From the NCBI GenBank assembly GCA_027886175.1, contig JAJNNQ010000045.1:1107001-1171000 (forward strand): DNA of 64,000 nucleotides. Reading direction: 5' to 3'. Positions within the stretch are counted from its first letter, which is position 1. Every line of letters begins with the position of its first letter. Below are positions 1 through 14,200 of this stretch, in pieces. A program made the translations under genes and the position numbers. The notes below the pieces were generated by a model that worked only from the letters and a program-made list of their open reading frames with translations, ran no database searches and was not told the DNA's origin. This stretch comes from Phylloscopus collybita (Eukaryota; Chordata; Aves; Passeriformes; Phylloscopidae).

Positions 1-735
1 CATTTCACTTCAGAAAATTATTAATCTTAGTGGCACCGTGCTCGTGGGCTGTGATTTACTGAGAACAAAATAACCTCACAATGCTCAATTTAAAATTGAC
101 ACTGGCTTTGACTAATGGCACACATTTCCTGATGTGATAATGCCATTGACTGGTGGAGGATTCATTTGCAGCACAGGGAGCAGCTGCACTACCAGAGATC
201 AGGCTGATGGATGGAAAACTGAAGCGTTTTTCCCAGGGTAAAATGCCTATAAATCATTCTTTTTTTGGGGAGGAAATGAAGTGATTAAAGCATTGCCACG
301 ATCAGGTGACTCAGAATTGGGTCACCTGCCTTACCTGCCACTGCTCTGGTGACAGCAGGGACTCCAGCTCAAGACCAAATAATCAAATACCAGCACACAT
401 TTCTGATATTTCTCCTCTTCAGCAGCTCTTCACTGCTGGGGGCAGCCCCAGCTTGTCACACAACAGAGCACAGAGTGCTCAGGAGTGGGTGCTGAGCTCT
501 AAATTCACTTTTAGGGACTCTGGCCCACAGGTTGTGCTCACCCCTGAGAGCTTTACCCAGAGCACAGATTTGGAGGCAGGCTGGGTACTTGATGAGCCAA
601 ACTCATCTAAGTGACACTCTGCCATTTCTCACTTAATTAAGGCACTTTATTACATAATTAGCTGAACTCTAAGCTTCTTTCATCCTTGGCACCTATCAGA
701 ATAAAGGCAGGGAAAAATAAAAAACGAGTTTTTAC
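1..735 (-). other. GLT1D1 intron 6 (partial)
   Basis: This is the 5' part of the intron that follows exon 6 and leaves the window. It is ordinary AT-rich sequence; no exon, repeat family or RNA gene was recognised. Confidence 0.6.
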
Positions 736-792
736 CTGCATTCTGTAGAAATCTGTACCAGTCAAAGGTCTCACTGGGTGTGGTCCTGATTC
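736..792 (-). CDS. GLT1D1: GLT1D1 coding exon 6
   Basis: The exon is 57 bp, after acceptor TCACACAG and before donor GTAAAA. It completes Gly and encodes [18 protein letters not shown], matching the Gly-Ile-x-Thr-Thr-Pro...F-x-W...F-L-Q stretch of GLT1D1. It ends in phase 1. No later exon could be recognised in bases 1-735. Confidence 0.85.
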
Positions 793-3700
793 CTGTGTGA
801 AAAGAAGAGACCCCCATGGTCAGTGTGTGCCCTGGGGGGCTGAGCTCTGCCTCCTGCAGCCCCCTGAACTCTCACAGAGAATATTTCTGCCGAGCACCCT
901 CAGCTCCCCTCTGCAGCTCTGCTCACCCCAGCAGCCTCAGGCTGCCTGTGCAACCCTCCCACAGGCAGCAGGGTAAAAATCCAGTGGCAAACTCTGTCCA
1001 ATTACCCAGTGTTTGAGCCTCCCCAGCTACACAAGTTGTTATTTAGTAATGCACAGATGTTGGAGTCACATTTTAGTTTGCTTCTCTTGTACGTTATTAA
1101 TTATTTTCCACTTTTGCATTGGTACACATTAGGCAAAAACCTGCCTCTAATCTATTAGAAATTCACTTTGGGGGGAGCTTCCTGTGCAACCCTCCCACAG
1201 GTAGCAGGGTAAAAATCCAGTGGCAAACCCTGTCCAAGCACCCAGTGTTTGAGCCTCCCCAGCTACACAAGTTGTTATTTAGTAAGGCACAGATGCTGGA
1301 GTCACATTTTAGTTTGCTTCTCATGTAAATTATGAATTATTTTGCACTTTTTCATCAGTACACATTAGGCAAAAACCTAATATATTAGAAACTCACTTTG
1401 GGGGGAGCTTCCTATGCAACCCTCCCACAGGCAGCAGGTTAAAAATCCAGTGGCAAACTCTGTCCAATTCCCAGTGTTTGAGCTTCCCCTGCTGAATTTG
1501 GCCTCAGCCCCTCATCTCCACAGGAGATAACATCACCTGAGGGAGCACATCGCTCCAAAAGCAGCTCCAGGGCAGCTGCCACCCACAGCCCTCCACACAG
1601 GAGGAAGTAAATTAAATTTGTACACAAATCAAACATCAATCCACCCCAAATATTAATGCATTTGGTTTTTCCTTACGTTAAAGATGAATTATTTTAATGG
1701 TGACGCTATTCTGTTAATTTATTTAAGATTTATAAATAAGGCTGAGATTTATAAATCTCTTATTTAACTATTACCTCACCAGGGGCTTGAATACAAACTA
1801 AATATAGGCTAAACAGGCTTCACAAGGAGTTATTTCCACAGCACAGCCTGGAAAGGGAACGTTACTTTCTCTGAAAGTGAAATACATGAAACGGAATGAG
1901 CTTTGGAATCCGCAGGGGAGTTGTTTTTAAATAAATAAAATCAGGAAATGAAGTCACCACCCCTGAAAGGGAGAGTTGTGCTCACTGAGTGCTGCTGCAC
2001 CTTGGGTGAGGTGCTGGCTGTCACTGGGTTGGGAATTCAGCCTGGAGCATTTAAAGGAATCCATTAAATTAAAATCAAAATTTTTATTTAAAAAATTATT
2101 TAAAAAAAATAAATAAATAAAGGAATTTGGGGATTCAGGAAATCATTATCCAGCATCAAACCTTCTGCAGCCTTTGGAGGAACCTCAGTGCTGCCTGACC
2201 TTTCAGAGCCTTTTCAGAGCTGGGAAAGCCTCTGTAAAAGCACCAAGGGAGTGGAAGATTTTGGCTGAGGGACTGAAACGCTGCCTCAGTGAAGGGCAGA
2301 GGCCACAAGCCCCACTGCAGGGGAGCAGGACTGCAAACCCCACCCCAGCAGAACCCGTCTGGGGCAAAGGAGGCACAGGCACAAAAAACAAACAGGCACC
2401 CAGCACGGGGATCACAGGAATGCAATGTCTCCGTCAGAATCCCAAGGCTCTCACCTTGACTTTGGACGTAGATTTTCTTCCTGGCATCTGGCTTTAAAGA
2501 GAAAGAGGAGAGAAATAACTTTCAGAGTTCAACATAAAAATATCTGCTCAATCTTAAAAAAAAAAAAATTAAAAAAAAAATAAAAAAAGCCCCACAAGAA
2601 AGAGCAACAAACCACCTCAGTGTGGTTTTCTCTTGACTATTAAAGCCCCAAACTTCATTAGATTAACACCAAAAGCCAACAGTGTCATTTACATTTACTA
2701 TGCCCATTTATGGTATCAATGAATCAATTTGGCAACAATTACCAAGTTAGTACAAAGAGATTTTTTTATTTTTTTTTTAGTTTGTCCCTGTATCCTTTCT
2801 TTGCATCACTATCCTGTTTTCCTGGAATAAAACAAATTTCAACTGCCTAGCTGAAAATTAGCTCTAGTTCCCAAAAAGCTGATGGTCTTGAAAATCCATT
2901 TTGCATTTTATCCATAAATTTATAAAGATATCAGGTTCAGAAACTGCTGTCAAATATACAGACTTGCCCAGACAGGAAAACTGCTGCCTGGTAGTTACTG
3001 CAGAACATTCCCAAATAAAAAATTGCAAAATAAATTACTTTAAAATAGCTGCAGTAAAAGAGGTAATTACTGCACTTCCAAAATCACTCCTGAAGTGCTG
3101 TTCTGCTAGTTATTTAATTTAGGTGATTAAAGAAGCAATTTCCTATTTCAATATCTTTCTGTAACTCCAACTGTGGATTTGTAGAATACTTCTTTTTTTT
3201 TTTTTCTTTTTTCAATGAAAAGAAAATCAGAAACAAACTCCCAAGAAACCAATCCTTGAACCAGCCAGCTCAGAAAATAGGAAGCCACAGAAGTGATTTT
3301 TTTAAAAAAATTTGCAGAGATTTTGGGTTTCCCTGCTGCTCCTTTGAGGCTGCCCCTCAGTGCCCTGCCCAGGCACTGCAGTTACTAAAAATGAACTGGG
3401 AAAAGAAAGGAAAGAGGTCCCTCAAAAAGCAGGCAGCTCCCAGCTGGGAGGGAGGTGCTTTCTGAGCACCAGGGTGAACAGTGCCACCAGAAGGACACAA
3501 AAAAGCAGCAAATCCCCATGGGGATGGACTGGGGGAGAAACAACTCAGTGCTGCAGTGGGAGCCTGAGGATATCCCATGGACTTCATCTTGCTTGAGCTT
3601 CTGTCTTCAAAGGATTTAACAATAATAAAAGCAGGTTAATACGTCGTTACATTATTTTATTAGTTAACACTGGACCTTCCCTGACTCACACTTCCAGAGA

Positions 3701-5182
3701 AACACTTCCTAAACTGTCCTACACTCTAATACCAAATACTAAACAGCTTTTGATGCCAGATCCCTGTGACCTGCATGAGGAGCACGAGGAGCTTTCTCTG
3801 GAAGGAAAAGCAGGGAACAATGAGGATTACTGCAATTTAGGGAAGGTTTCAGGAGGATGGAGATCTGCTAACACAGGACGTACCCACTCTGCTGCTGCCA
3901 GCTCCTTCATCTCCACGCTGAAAGCCACTGCAAACCTGGATAAATGGACAAAAATAGTGGGGATCATCTGCTTAAAGTGGTTAAACAGGAGGAAAAAAAA
4001 AAAAAAAAGTACTTCAGAAAAAAATCTTGATAAGAACGGAGATCAGAGGCTTATCAACCTGATCCCAGATGAAAGAGAAAGGAGGCTTTGCACTGGTTTC
4101 AGCAGAAAATCGTGGTTAAACCAACGGCAGCTCCTCAGGCTTTACAACCCAGAGCTCTGGGGAAGGTGAAGTGAGGATTCCCCAACGTGAGAGAAACCCC
4201 AAAGAGCAAAAGGGGACAGCCCAGCCAGGGGAACACACACACACACACAGAGCTGCAGAGCAATCTGCATTTCCTGCACCCAGCAATCTGCATTTCCTGC
4301 ACCCAGAACAGAGCCCAGCCAGGGGAACACACACACACACACACACACACACAGCTGCAGCAGCAGCAATCTGCATTTCCTGCACCCAGAACACACCTGA
4401 GGAGGGAGGCAACCCAGCCAGGGGAACACACACACACCTGCAGCAGCAATCTGCATTTCCTGCACCCAACAATCTGCATTTCCTGCACCCAGAACAGACC
4501 CCAGCCAGGGGAACACACACACACAGCTGCAGAGCAATCTGCATTTCCTGCACCCAGACCAGACCCCAGCCAGGGGAACACACACACACACAGCTGCAGA
4601 GCAATCTGCATTTCCTGCACCCAGCAATCTGCATTTCCTGCATCCTGCAATATGCATTTCCTGCACCCAGCACAGAGCCCAGCCAGGGGAACACACACAC
4701 ACACAGAGCTGCAGAGCAATCTGCATTTCCTGCACCCAGCAATCCGCATTTCCTGCACCCAGCAATCTGCATTTCCTGCACCCAATAATCTGCATTTCCT
4801 GCACCCAGCAATCTGCATTTCCTGCACCCAGAACAGAGCCCAGCCAGGGGAACACACACACACACAGCTGCAGAGCAATCTGCATTTCCTGCACCCAGCA
4901 CACACCTGAGGAGGGAGCTGTGCTGTGAGCACACCCCCTGCACCGCCTGCAGCTGGCTTTAACTCCAAAAATGAGGGGTTTTACCCTTTCCCCAGTGTCC
5001 TCAGCCTGTTCCTGCCGGCTGTCAATGAGTAACGGAGCTGGCTGTCTCTGAGAGGTGTGTGCAGTGGGATGTGCTGGTGAACAGCACAGCGGGGAGGGCA
5101 GAGGCCACTGCAGAGCAGCACTGGCAGGGACAGCTTTCCTTTGGGGGTGTCCCAGCACAGCCAACAAAAGGCTCTGATAATA

Positions 5183-5226
<44 letters not shown>

Positions 5227-8200
5227 ATATTTTATATTTTATATTTATCTATTTATATATACACATACATATAAATTATTATACATATATATGATATATA
5301 TTATATAAATTATTATATATTTATATATTATGTACATAATATAAATAAATTTTATATGTGGTAGATAATATAAATTTTTTAATATATTCATATATTTATA
5401 TATCATAAATTATTATATATATTTATATATTATATCATATAAATTATTATATATATTTTATATATAATTGAAATCGTATATAATTATGTGATAGTATAAT
5501 ATATACAATGCTATATATTATATAATATCCTATATTGTATATTGTAGTTATATATAACATATAATATGTATCGTATATTATATTTTACATTTTATATTTA
5601 TATATTATATTATAAATGAAAATATATATTAAATTTTATATATTATTTATATATTACATAGTGATTTTTATATATTATATATAATAATATTATATATATT
5701 ATTATTTATAATTTATAAATTACTATAATTTATATATTGTAGTAATTGATGTATTATTTATATATTTATATATAATTGCTATATTTATATATAGTAATTT
5801 ATAATTTATATTTTATTACCTACCATGCTTTATCTAGTAATTTACATATTATTTTATATGTTCTGTTTTATACAGTATATTTACATATTATTTTATATTT
5901 TATATCCGATTTTGTATTCTACAGTGTATTTTATACAGTATATTGATATATTTATATGTATGTATAAAAAGAACTCATTTCCCAAGCTCCTCTAGCTGGG
6001 CCCCTGGTGTCACACCCAGCAGCTGTGTGAGAGGTTTTCACACAGAGTCAGCAGAGCAGCCCTGCTCAGGGGCATCTCTGGATTTCAGTGTGGGACACAA
6101 AGAAACACTTTGGGTGTTCTGCAGTGGAACCTCAGCCTGACCTGGGCTGTTTCTGACAACCCTCAATCCTGGGGGGAAAGGATGTTTGAATGCCTCCTTC
6201 ACACCAGACAGGAGCAAAAGTGCTTTTTTTTAATTACTTGTGGAGACACTGAACATAAAGGAGAGGTCCTCACACCCTGCACTGAGGGTTCAGTGCTTCT
6301 TTGCCGTGTCATTTCTGAAATGTTCCTCTCCTGGGCCAACCCTCTGACCCCTCCAGGGTCTGAGATGAAGCACTGCAGCCACAACCACAGCACAGAACTT
6401 CCCCACTGGAGATGTTCTGGCATCACTGGAGGGCATGAAATCCCCATCATTCAGGAGAATTCCCATAAATCCCACCAGAATCCGAACTCCCCCTTTGGTT
6501 GGTTGAAGCAAACCACGTTCCCCCCACATTTGTTTTGCAGGATCTGCTTTATGGCCCTCCAGTGAACTTCACAGGCACAACTTGACAGCTTTAAGGTTAT
6601 TAAAGCCTTTTGCAAATGCTTGTTTTGTCAAGTTGCACATGCTCCCTTTCCCAGATTTTGCAATTATCCCTTCAATACATCACATTAACAAGCATAAAAA
6701 GATGTTGCTTCTAAGTCTACAAAATACTGTTCAATAGGAAAAAAAAAAAAATACCCTAGGGGAGTACAAGCACCATTTAGAGGAATTTGATTAAAAATGA
6801 AACACTCATAAGGCCAGACAGTGTTCAATAGTTTGTTTTATGGAATGTGGTGGGATATTGTGCTGGACAAGTAATCTACAATTCATGATGCTTTCTGCTT
6901 AGAACCCTGCAATCAATAAAGAGAAGGGAAAAAAAAAATCAATGTTTCTTTTAATAACTATGCAATGAATAACCCCAGTGATGCTACTGGGGAAGAGCAG
7001 CAGTGACATTCAGAATAACTTCTGGAAAACTGAGCTACTTCTCCTGCAGGTATTGCAAACTGCAGGAGGACGTAGCAATACATTTTGAAATAACAGAGAT
7101 AATTCAAACTATTGAGGTGTACTTCAGGTTCCCAGCTCAAAATCATCAAAAACCATCCAATACAGCAGAGCTTTTGTATCAGCTCTACGTGTGACAGACA
7201 ATATTTTAAACAGAGATGGATCAAATGGACACGCTCAGAGCCTGGTTCATGTTTTTCTCTGTTTTTCTGGTTTATGTTTTTTATGTATTTCTCATTTTGC
7301 ACAGTGCTGAAATTTGTCTGACACATCAGATATCTTTCCCCCCCCCCCCTTCAGACCCGTTTAAAGAACAACTTCTGATCATTTGATAACAAAAATAAAC
7401 AAGTACATAAATATTTTCCTGAGTGGGGACCTTAAGCTGCTTCCCACTCCGAGTCTCCCAGAGACACAAGCACCTGCCCTAATGATTTTTCAGTGAGCGT
7501 GATTAAGTGCTGCCTTTAAAAACCTGTTTACTTGCCACATTTTACAGGGGATTACAGAGCAGCACAGCTCTGCCAGCCTTCAGTGAGCCAATAATAGCTG
7601 GGAAATAGAGTGGCATCAGCAGGGCTAAGCCTGCTGCAGGTTCTGCCTGGCCCCAAACCCATCCTGCTCTGAGCTGCTGGTGGCAGCAAGGAAAAGGCTT
7701 CCTCCCCCACCCTGGCCATGATCAAACACTGCTGAAGTCAACAGACCTTTGGATCAGTCAGGAGAGGAGAAAACATCTCTTTTCTGGGGATGTTGAAACT
7801 GTGAAAAATGGCTCAGAAGTCCTTCTAGTTTTTGGTCATTTCCTCTGGTTTCTGGTCAGCTCTTGATCTACGTTGGCATGTCACTGGAACTTTCCAGACT
7901 TTAAAACACCCTGAAAAAAGCTCCCTTGTCATTTCACCTAAAAACTGAGAGAATTTGCTGAAAGACTTTTTTTTTTTTCAGTCTCTGCTTCTCTGCTCAT
8001 GGACCCAGGGAAAGAATCACGTTAGCAGGAGAAAAAAAGAAAAGGAAAACAAATCTGCTTGTAACTTGGGGGATCTGCTTTTGAACCAGGCATTCTGTCA
8101 CAGCAAGCTGAGTGTGAGGAGCAGGGGAAATACAAAACAGACTGCACACAGACTGTGATGAACCTGCTCCCCTCCCATCACTGAATCACAAAATAACAGG

Positions 8201-11200
8201 TGAAGATCACAAGGATTTCAGGAAGCCCAGCCTCTGTCTGCTGGCCTACACATCTCCCAGTGTGTGTGGGGGAACTTCCCAAAAGATCTGCCAGACAAAA
8301 ATGCAATCTCCTGTCAGAAATCTCTGCTCTTCTCACCTGGCTTCCTCCAGCACTGCTCCCATCACCTGGCGTTTCTCTTTGCATTTGGTATCTTCGTTCA
8401 CATCCGTCCCACCAAAGATGATTCCAAAAGGAATTCTGCTCCCTGCAAAGCAACAGCTGCAATGAGGAGCTGGCCAAGGTGCAATGACCAGCAGGGAAAA
8501 GGGACATGGATAATACTGAGTCACCTCTCTGGGCAAAAACACCTCAAAAGGAAACCTGGAGGAATTTAATTGTTATTTTGTTAGCACTGTAACCCCCCAG
8601 ACAACAACTGTGCACCTTCAGAGGACATCAAACCACATGGGAAACAAAGCAGTGGATAAAGGTGGGAAATGTACCATGGATTCACCTGTGAATCTGAAAG
8701 TTAAGGGAGCTGCAAGATCAGGATTTATTAGCATTGCTAATTTCCTCATTACTAAATGAGAGAGCAAGCAAAAAGAATGAGAGACTAATTACCATTCTGG
8801 CTACTTGGGGAATTTCCTTGGCATTTGTTGGTATTACACTCTGATGTCTGCAGGTGAAGGGGATCACTGTGCACTATCAAAGCACCACTGCCTCTAACCC
8901 TCCAGAGAGTCAATAACTGTTATGTCATCTGAATAATAAATAAATTACGAGAGTAAATAATTGTTATGTCATCTGAATAATAAATAAACTAAGAGAGTAA
9001 ATAAATGTTATGTCATCTGAATAATAAATTACTAGAGTAAATAATTGTTATGTCATCTATTACATGTGTGTTAATCATGTAAACAGAATTTCCAGGGTGA
9101 GGCCAAACAGATCAATAGTGTGGCAGCACTGGAAGCATGAGTGCAATCACTGAATTACTAAACCTTCCAGGGGCCAGGAATGTCCTCTGAATCACTTTTT
9201 TCCCTCCCAGTAGTCTGCAACAGCTCTTAAATTTTGACCATCTCAGCAATATTACTGTTACTGCCTTGCCTTTCAGAGATTTTTTGGTTCCTTTTTTCTT
9301 TCAGTTACTGCAGATACTTTTAAGAACAGGGTATCTGATCTACTTAAACTCCTGAGCTTGGGTAGAGGATCAGGCTTTTCAGGTCACTCGGGATTTTTGA
9401 AAAGCTGGTGGTAGCAGCAGCATTTGGGCATTGCCATGCAAGTTAAACTCCAAGAAAGTTTTAGTCCAATAAACAGCTGGAATTCAACTTTATCTTTTGT
9501 TCCTCAGCAAAAATATAAAAAAACCTCAAAAAAACAAAACAAACAAACAGACAAACAAAAAACAAACAAAACCAAAAACACAACAACAACCCCCCAAAAA
9601 CCCACAACAAAACAACAAAACAAACAAGCAAAAATACAAAAAATCAAAAAACACCAAAAACAAACAAACAAAAAACCAAAACAACAAAAAACCCCACACA
9701 AGATGGTGCTCAGACTTCCCATAAGCTTCTTCCAAAACCATTTGAGCCTTGTCAAAGAACCCAATCATCTCTATATTCCCAGGAGCCTTAACTCACACGT
9801 TAGCAGAGCTCATTTTACAGACTTATCCTTTTGGGTTTGCATTTTGGGTCCCTGCTGAACTCAGAGCCCCTTTGGAACAGGAGGAACCCAGGCACAGCAG
9901 GCACCAGACTCAGGCTTCCTACAAAGACACCAGGACAGTTTGGCTCACATTGTCATGGCTGTGGTAGAAAGAGGGGACTCTCCAAGGCTTCCAGGGAACA
10001 GAGGTTTTATTTGGGGGGTCAGGGGATCCCCCAGCCTCAGGCCAGTGCCTCAGACAGACCCCGAGCCTGGGCTGCAGGGAGTTTTTGTACAGGACAGTTT
10101 GGGAGGTGGGTACAAATCATTCAAACCAATAAAACAATCCAAACACTACATGCCAGCTAAGTTACCTAAACTCTAACAAATCCAAAACAGGTTTGGGAGT
10201 GGTCTCAAGGGGGTCCTGCCAACCAGTGGTTGGAACTCTTGGACCTTGAAGATAAGAATTCCATGATGGACAAAGGGAAAAGTTATGCATAACACAGGGA
10301 TGAAACAAAAAGGAACCAATAGAGAAGAGTCTCCAGGCAGACTCAAGTTGTCTTAGAAACCCTTATCAAACTATCATAAGAATACATCCTAGGACAAGGG
10401 GCCTTTTCAAGGTGTTTAAACTACACTAAACTTACAATATAAAAACTATACTATATTGATAACTAAAGCTTATAAAACATTTCTTGCAAAGCCACAAGTG
10501 CTTCTACTGTGTCATTAATGGCAGGCTAAAGTTTTGTCCTGCGTGGCTGGAGAGAATAGCAAATTTCGTTATTTGTCTGATAACATCCTGTCCCTACAGT
10601 TTAGCTGACAGAAATGTTATTCCATGTTGAAAAACCCTGGCTCGTTTTTGAGCAGAAAAATCAAATTACCCTCCCTGCTTTCCTCCATTTGACCCCAGCT
10701 CCACTTAGCCAGGCCATTTCCCTCTGAAAGCACACATTTGCTGAAAGGATCCCCACGTTAAGGTAAAATGCTCTTATCTCGATGTAGTTAAAGCACTTAA
10801 TTACCCAAAGCACGAGGTGGTTTCAAAGTGCATTTATTCACTTCTCTCTGTATCAGATCTCCCACTGAGAGAGATTTTTAGCATTTCTGAACGTCTGCTG
10901 AAGTGGATAAACAGAATCAGGGTGTTCTGTGTGGGTTTATCCATTCACAGCCATTTTATAGCAGTCAGGATTCCTTCTCTCCCCTTGCAGGACTCTTTTA
11001 AGAGGTGTTTTTATTGCCAAAGCAGAAAGAAGGTTACCTTGCAGTAGTCTGCCTCCTTTATAGAGGTGGATGGCCAGGGCTGCATCAAACTTGTCTGTGG
11101 AGGTCAGGTTGGCTATTTCAGCTGGGCTCTCATAGATGGAAGCATCCTTCAGCACACAGCTGTGACCTGCAGCACTGAGATGTTCCCTTCGTTATTGGGA

Positions 11201-14200
11201 CAAAGAAAGAAAGAAGGAAGAAGCCAAAATTAATTAAGGTTAATTAATTAAAACCTTTTTTTTCCTTTAACTTTGCTCTGAGTTTTAACTTCATGCCATT
11301 TTTTCTTCGAGCTACCAGGATAATTGAAATACAAGCAAAAAAACTGCACACAAGTAGTGTGTGCTACACAAAAAAACTACTATACATAGTAGTTTAGTGT
11401 ATACTACACAAAATCCCTTCACAGCCTGCTGGAAAAACTTCAGTTCCAAAAAGAAAAACACAACAATTCCAACAACAAACCTCTCACAGGCAGATTACCT
11501 GTGGCTCCTGACATTAAACCATTGATGCAAAGACTGCCCAAAGTCGAGAAACTGATTGATGACAGGCAGCTTTACTCCTCCCCCTGAAACCAGAACGAAT
11601 TCTCAGTGCTCCCAAGAACATCAGCCAAAAAAAAAAACACGGAGGGGGAAATCTGTGTCTGCCCACGTGGAGTGCCTGCATTGTCAGGACCATAAAAACA
11701 GGAATGTTCCCTGCTAATCCCATATCGGTGCAGCTGATTTATTTCTCTTGGGGAATTAATTGTTCTGGCATTAAAATCCTGCTAACCCATTGACTTCCTG
11801 GATAATGCCAGCCCTCATTTCCTGATTATTTCGTAGCCTCCCAAGAAATGCAATTTTTCTGTCCTGCAGAAGTTAATCACCACTGCAGACACTGGTGCTG
11901 GAGGTGCTGTGAAGTGTCTGGAGGCTTTGCAAGGAATGCATCAGCACCACAGCAGAGAGAGCTCCACTGGCACCACAGATGGGGCTGGATTCCTTCCTTG
12001 CCCCAAAAAGAAACTCCTTTTAATTCCACCCTGTTGGAGAGGATGAAGTAGCTAGGCCCTGCAGAGATGATTTATTAGTAAAAGATTCCAAGAGTATGAA
12101 ACCTACAGGAGGAATAGAATTGAAAGCAAAATTTGAACTGTAAGCATGGACAAGAAGAGGGTGATTAGAGTAGCTGAAAAGACTGGGCTGGGTGATTCAG
12201 TGACACCCCTGCCAAGACAAAAGGATGAATAAAGGGTTGGACCTTCTCAGGTATCAGGGATAAGGTGGTTTTTCAGGATTTTGGTATGTAGAGTAGTATT
12301 GTAATGTTGTAGTTCCCATAGGCTGTGTGTAGATTCTGTAGGTTTTGTATCCTGAGGTGATTGGTTGATGCTCATTAGAATATTCACGATAGAAAGGGTT
12401 AAAATGGAATGGAACAGGTAACTCGCTCTCTTGCTCCCCTGGATCCCTGTCCCCTTAGACTTATGGACTCTTCCCCAGTCAGGCTGCCTTCCCACGACCA
12501 ATAAACCACGACCAATAAACCACGTGTCCCAAAGAGCATCCTGGTCTGCAGATCCTCTCTCTCATCAGACACCAACAGCACGTGCCAACCAATACACCCT
12601 TCCAAACAGGAGCAATGAACACCAATAAATAACAGCACAGAGCTGCATTCTGAGCTCCTTATTGACCCTGCTGAGCAATTATTAACACCAGGTGCCCCAC
12701 GAGCTGGTTCCAAGCACCAGATTTGATGCTGTGCTGATTCCAAGCAGGTTCTCCATTTCTGTCTAAAAAATGATGCCCAAATCTCCCAGCTGTGGAGAGA
12801 GAATCTCTCAGGCAAATACTCAGGATGCTTGTGCAGGCATTCCAGAATTTCACAGGTGCTTATTAAATAGTCTAAAAGGGTTTTTTTTGTTTTGGTTTTG
12901 TTTTTTTTTTTTTCCCCCACCAGTATTCCAATTACCATAAATCCCTATCACGTACAAGCAGAATGTTTGCATATCACAATTAATTGGAAAATAACTCTCT
13001 CAGGACATCAGGAATCAAGGAACTCAGCCAGGAATTCCAATCCAAAGTGGTTTGGGTTGGTTTTATTTTAAATGTACCAAGGAGGACTACTTCTCCTCCA
13101 CACTTTCCACAGCACCAAACCCCCCTGGGGAATGCCAGCTGTTCCTGCAGTAAATAGAGAGGGACTCCCTCAAGTGTTCCAAGGCTCAGAAATTGTGCTT
13201 TACCCCTCTACTACTTCAAAGTAACTGTTTTTAACAGATTGTTTTATATATATATATTATTATTCTACTCAGGAGCACTCAGTAAAAAAAATTTGCATAC
13301 ATCTTTAGCAGGTAAAATAAGCAGATATTCCCAGAATAATTCACATTCCCAGGAGGCCTCGATCCCCTAAACATTCCCTTGAGTTTGGTGTCATTAATCA
13401 CAAGCTCCACACGATGCACATGTGGAAATACACGTGTGGAGAAGCTGAGCTATTGGGTGGTGTTGATGCACTGACATTGACAGCATTATTTTCATATTTC
13501 CTGCTTTTCATATTTTCATCTTTATAACCCAAAAAAAAAAAAAAAAAAAAAAAAGGCAGACTGTGATTTTCACACGTCTGCTGTTACCAAGGAACATGAT
13601 TAGAGAGTGCTGCAAAGTTATTGCAGGGGATTTTTATTTTTTTTTTTTTTTGAAGACTGATCTGTCTGTGAAGTCACAGCTGTCCCTGAATGAAGCCCAG
13701 ACAGAGGAGACACATTATCCATATCTTGCCTCCTCCTGCCAAATGTCTCTTCACATTATTTTGCCATCTCATAAACAAATACTTTCTGAATGAGAAATAA
13801 AAAATAAAAATCAACCCAGCTCCTGCTGTCTGGGAATCAAAGACAACACTGAGAATGCTCAATCCCAAGGCTACATTTCCTCTCCATCACAGTTTTTAAC
13901 ACAGGAGATAAATTCCCAAGCAAGCCTTAACAAGCAGTGATTATTGCCCGGATCCAGAATTTGCCTTGACACATCTTTCCCTTCCACTGAAACTCTGATG
14001 GCAGCCAATGCCACGGCTTGGGGAAAATAAAATTCCTAAAATGGAGCTGAGCTGCCAGGTCCCAGCTTTTGGGTGTTTCCCTAAGCAGAAAGCATCAGGG
14101 AGCACTTCAGCCACGCAGTAAATGTGAAAGTAAATGCAGTAAATTTTTAAGAACATATTGTGCTGGTCACTGCTTACCCTGTGGTGTTTGTACCTGAAAG

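Larger units (their letters stand above)
3936..8336 (-). other. GLT1D1 intron 3
   Basis: This 4.4-kb intron holds the compound CA/24-bp repeat array (4218-4905), the AT-rich island (5184-5965) and a C9-10 tract near 7339. Bases 5970-8336 show no recognised gene or mobile element. Confidence 0.6.
8443..11037 (-). other. GLT1D1 intron 2
   Basis: This intron contains the 44-bp tandem repeat at 8910-9060, the A/C-rich tract at 9515-9705 and the solo LTR-like element at 9951-10598. No other gene was recognised. Confidence 0.6.
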
